This document shows, in pieces, positions 62,279 through 64,000 of a stretch of 64,000 nucleotides of DNA. The position numbers and the translations under genes are program-made. The DNA comes from Herbiconiux ginsengi (lineage in GTDB: Bacteria > Actinomycetota > Actinomycetes > Actinomycetales > Microbacteriaceae), in the NCBI RefSeq assembly GCF_900107435.1, contig NZ_FNPZ01000002.1, positions 1-64,000 of the forward strand. The letters are read 5' to 3'. Below the pieces are notes generated by a model. The model did not search any database. It worked only from the letters and a program-made list of their open reading frames with translations, and was not told where the DNA came from. Positions within the stretch are counted from its first letter, which is position 1, and every line of letters starts with the position of its first letter.

Positions 62279-64000
62279 GAGCAGGCCGAGTTCGCGGGCG
62301 CGGAGGATGGCGGCATCGCGGTCGGGGGCGTCGAGTTTGCGGTAGATGTGGGCCATGTGCGTCTTGATGGTGTTCACCGACACGAACAGCCGCGCCGCCA
62401 GTTCGGCGTTGGAGTAGCGGCTGGGAAAGTAGGCGAGCAGCTCGCGTTCGCGATCGGTGAGCGGCACGGGCAGCGGCGAGATCGTGGCCGCGAGCGGCAC
62501 CGCCTCGCGCGCGCGGGCGAGCTCGGCGGCCACCACCGGGGGCGGGGGCCCGATCGCCTCGTCGTCGACGAAGAGGTGACCCAGGATGAGGGTCTTCGCC
62601 AGCCGCACCAGCCAGAGCAGCTGCGTGCGGTTGTCGAGGGCGGAGAGCGCCTCGGCGTCGCGCAGCGCCGCGATCGCCGCCTCGGTGCGGCCGAGCCCGA
62701 TGGCCGCGAAACATCGAGCGAGGTGGGCGTCGGCGGGAGCCGGATGGCCGAGCAGCCCGACCTCGCGAGCGAGCGCGATCGCCTCGTCGGCGGTCTCGAG
62801 ACCCCGGTCGAGGTCGCCTTCCCAGACATCCACGAGCGCGAGACTCCCGAGCAGATGGATGCGGTGGGCCGAGTACCGGCCGCCCGGCGTGTCCAGCCCC
62901 CGCTGCAGCCACGACCGGGCCTCGGCCAGCCGGCCGAGGAGGAAGAGTGATCGCCCACCCGCCGCGAGCACGAACGGCCACAGCAGTTCGACGTTGGTGA
63001 GCCGGAGCAGATCGGGCACCGGAGAACCGTCGTGGTCGGTGAGCCGACGGAGGGCCTCTTCGGCGTCGGTCAACGAGAGCGCCGGGTTCGGCCGGAGCTG
63101 CACTCGCCCGGTGAGGTAGCACTGCGCCACGAGCTGCTGACCGGCGGTGAGGCCCGGATCGGCGCAGAGCTCCCGCAGGATGTCTTCGGCCTGCGCACCG
63201 TGGCCGCTCAGTCCGAGCAGGATTCCCCGCAGCAGCTGCGCATCCGGATTGCGGCGCAGCACGCGCTCCGGAACGGCATCGAGCCAGCGGAGCATGGTGG
63301 CCGTCTCGCCGCGTTCGAAGACGTCCGATCCGCGCGCCAGCAGCACGTCGAGCACCGAATCCCAGCGCTCCGCCTCGAGGAAGTACCCGATGGCCTTCTC
63401 GAAGGAGTCGTGCTCGAGCGACCATTCCGCGGCATGCACGAGCATCGCGGCCTCTTCGGCGGGGTCGTTCACGTGCAGCCGGTAGCGCAACAGCTCGCGG
63501 AAGAGGTGGTGGAAACGGTACCAGCCCGGCCTGCCGGCGACGGGCAGAACGAACATCGACTGCTCCTGCAGCGACTCGAGCAGCCCGGCCGCACGCGCCT
63601 CGCCGGTGCAGGCGGCCACCAGGTCGGCATTCATCTCCGTGAGGGCGGAGAGCCGCAGCAACATCTCGCGGCGGCCCTGCGGTTGCGCGAGCAGCACCTC
63701 CTCACCGAGGTAGTCGGCGATCAGTCGATCGCTGCCGACGAGCAGCGAGACGAAGGCCTCGGGGTCGCCGGTGTCGCGCAGGGTCAACGCCGCCAACTGC
63801 ACCCCGGCTGCCCAGCCCTCGGTGCGTTCGACCAGCACCGACACGGCTTCGGGGCTCAAGGCGCGGCCGCTGATGCGCGCGACCGCCTCCGCGGCATCCG
63901 CGTCGCCGAAGGCCAAGTGCGACTGCCGCAGCTCGAGGAGGTTGTAGCGCAGGCGCAACGGAGCCCACCCGAGCCGGAAGTCGCGCCGCGACGAGAGCAC
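62276..64000 (-). CDS. MalT-like LuxR family regulator (partial)
   Basis: Large signal-integrating activator; about 574 residues are visible and the N-terminal part, including the ATPase P-loop, lies beyond the right edge. The visible part starts in the winged-helix region of the STAND module (EGWAAGVQLAALTL, YRFHHLFRELLRYRL), followed by helical TPR-like repeats (about 190-490), and ends with a LuxR HTH (LTDRERELLAYFPSRYSNAELAARLFVSVNTIKTHMAHIYRKL, read in parts). Convergent with the monooxygenase gene; no evidence it regulates that cluster. The first residues at the edge are not a true start. Confidence 0.88.
   Translation of the reverse strand: MLSSRRDFRLGWAPLRLRYNLLELRQSHLAFGDADAAEAVARISGRALSPEAVSVLVERTEGWAAGVQLAALTLRDTGDPEAFVSLLVGSDRLIADYLGEEVLLAQPQGRREMLLRLSALTEMNADLVAACTGEARAAGLLESLQEQSMFVLPVAGRPGWYRFHHLFRELLRYRLHVNDPAEEAAMLVHAAEWSLEHDSFEKAIGYFLEAERWDSVLDVLLARGSDVFERGETATMLRWLDAVPERVLRRNPDAQLLRGILLGLSGHGAQAEDILRELCADPGLTAGQQLVAQCYLTGRVQLRPNPALSLTDAEEALRRLTDHDGSPVPDLLRLTNVELLWPFVLAAGGRSLFLLGRLAEARSWLQRGLDTPGGRYSAHRIHLLGSLALVDVWEGDLDRGLETADEAIALAREVGLLGHPAPADAHLARCFAAIGLGRTEAAIAALRDAEALSALDNRTQLLWLVRLAKTLILGHLFVDDEAIGPPPPVVAAELARAREAVPLAATISPLPVPLTDRERELLAYFPSRYSNAELAARLFVSVNTIKTHMAHIYRKLDAPDRDAAILRARELGLL

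Overview
The window is a high-GC, densely coding actinobacterial chromosome segment with strong GC3 bias and GTG/ATG starts. It carries the actinobacterial respiratory layout ctaC-ctaD-ctaF facing trpD / ctaE-qcrC-qcrA-qcrB, an LAATG (class E type) sortase signal, a TAnnnT -10 style and many apparently leaderless genes. Gene content and style suggest Microbacteriaceae (Herbiconiux/Leifsonia-like); this is inference, because no rRNA is present. I found no tRNA, rRNA, CRISPR array, transposase or prophage gene.

Layout: 1-2.1 kb cydAB (bd oxidase, cydB cut by the left edge) with a DosR-like half palindrome upstream. 2.3-5.0 kb a large Ig-like cell-wall protein. 5.2-8.7 kb dnaE. 8.7-14.4 kb small catabolic/regulatory pairs (NmrA/TetR, SdsA-type alkylsulfatase, MmyB-type regulator/SDR reductase). 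14.5-15.8 kb hisD. 15.8-21.9 kb a six-gene dipeptide-type ABC import operon with a cyclophilin-like DUF3830 protein and an unrecognised protein, divergent from an IclR regulator. 23.1-28.8 kb a cyclic-nucleotide-domain/thioredoxin-reductase-like fusion, nrdR-pyrD, DUF3043, an M20 dipeptidase and erpA. 29-37 kb the cytochrome c oxidase and bc1 complex genes. 37-38 kb trpD. 38.3-43.3 kb glycerol/dihydroxyacetone use (glpFK divergent from dhaKLM, DhaM fused to HPr). 43.4-46.1 kb a deazaflavin-dependent reductase and an EmrB-type MFS pump with its TetR. 46.3-54.1 kb zinc-ribbon proteins, an SDR/DUF1801/P-type ATPase overlap operon, small membrane and HTH genes and a degenerate D12-class DNA adenine methylase homologue. 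54.1-62.2 kb a second peptide-type ABC operon ending in a FAD amine oxidase and divergent from an NtaA/SnaA/DszA-type flavin monooxygenase. The right edge cuts a MalT-like LuxR regulator.

How the genes work together: CydAB and the bc1-aa3 branch are the two terminal oxidase routes. ErpA can supply Fe-S clusters to the Rieske protein and other enzymes. GlpF/GlpK and DhaKLM are two entries for C3 compounds into glycolysis, the second depending on PTS enzyme I through the HPr domain of DhaM. The 54-62 kb cluster (uptake, two-component flavin monooxygenase, amine oxidase) has the composition of known aminopolycarboxylate (EDTA/NTA) degradation loci and is the best candidate for an undescribed catabolic system.

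The most unusual non-coding signal is a repeat family: two ~120-bp copies form an inverted pair between convergent genes (22.76-23.07 kb), a third copy of the 54-bp core lies behind trpD (38.2 kb), and the stop-codon-proximal hairpin alone recurs behind the LuxR gene (62.2 kb).
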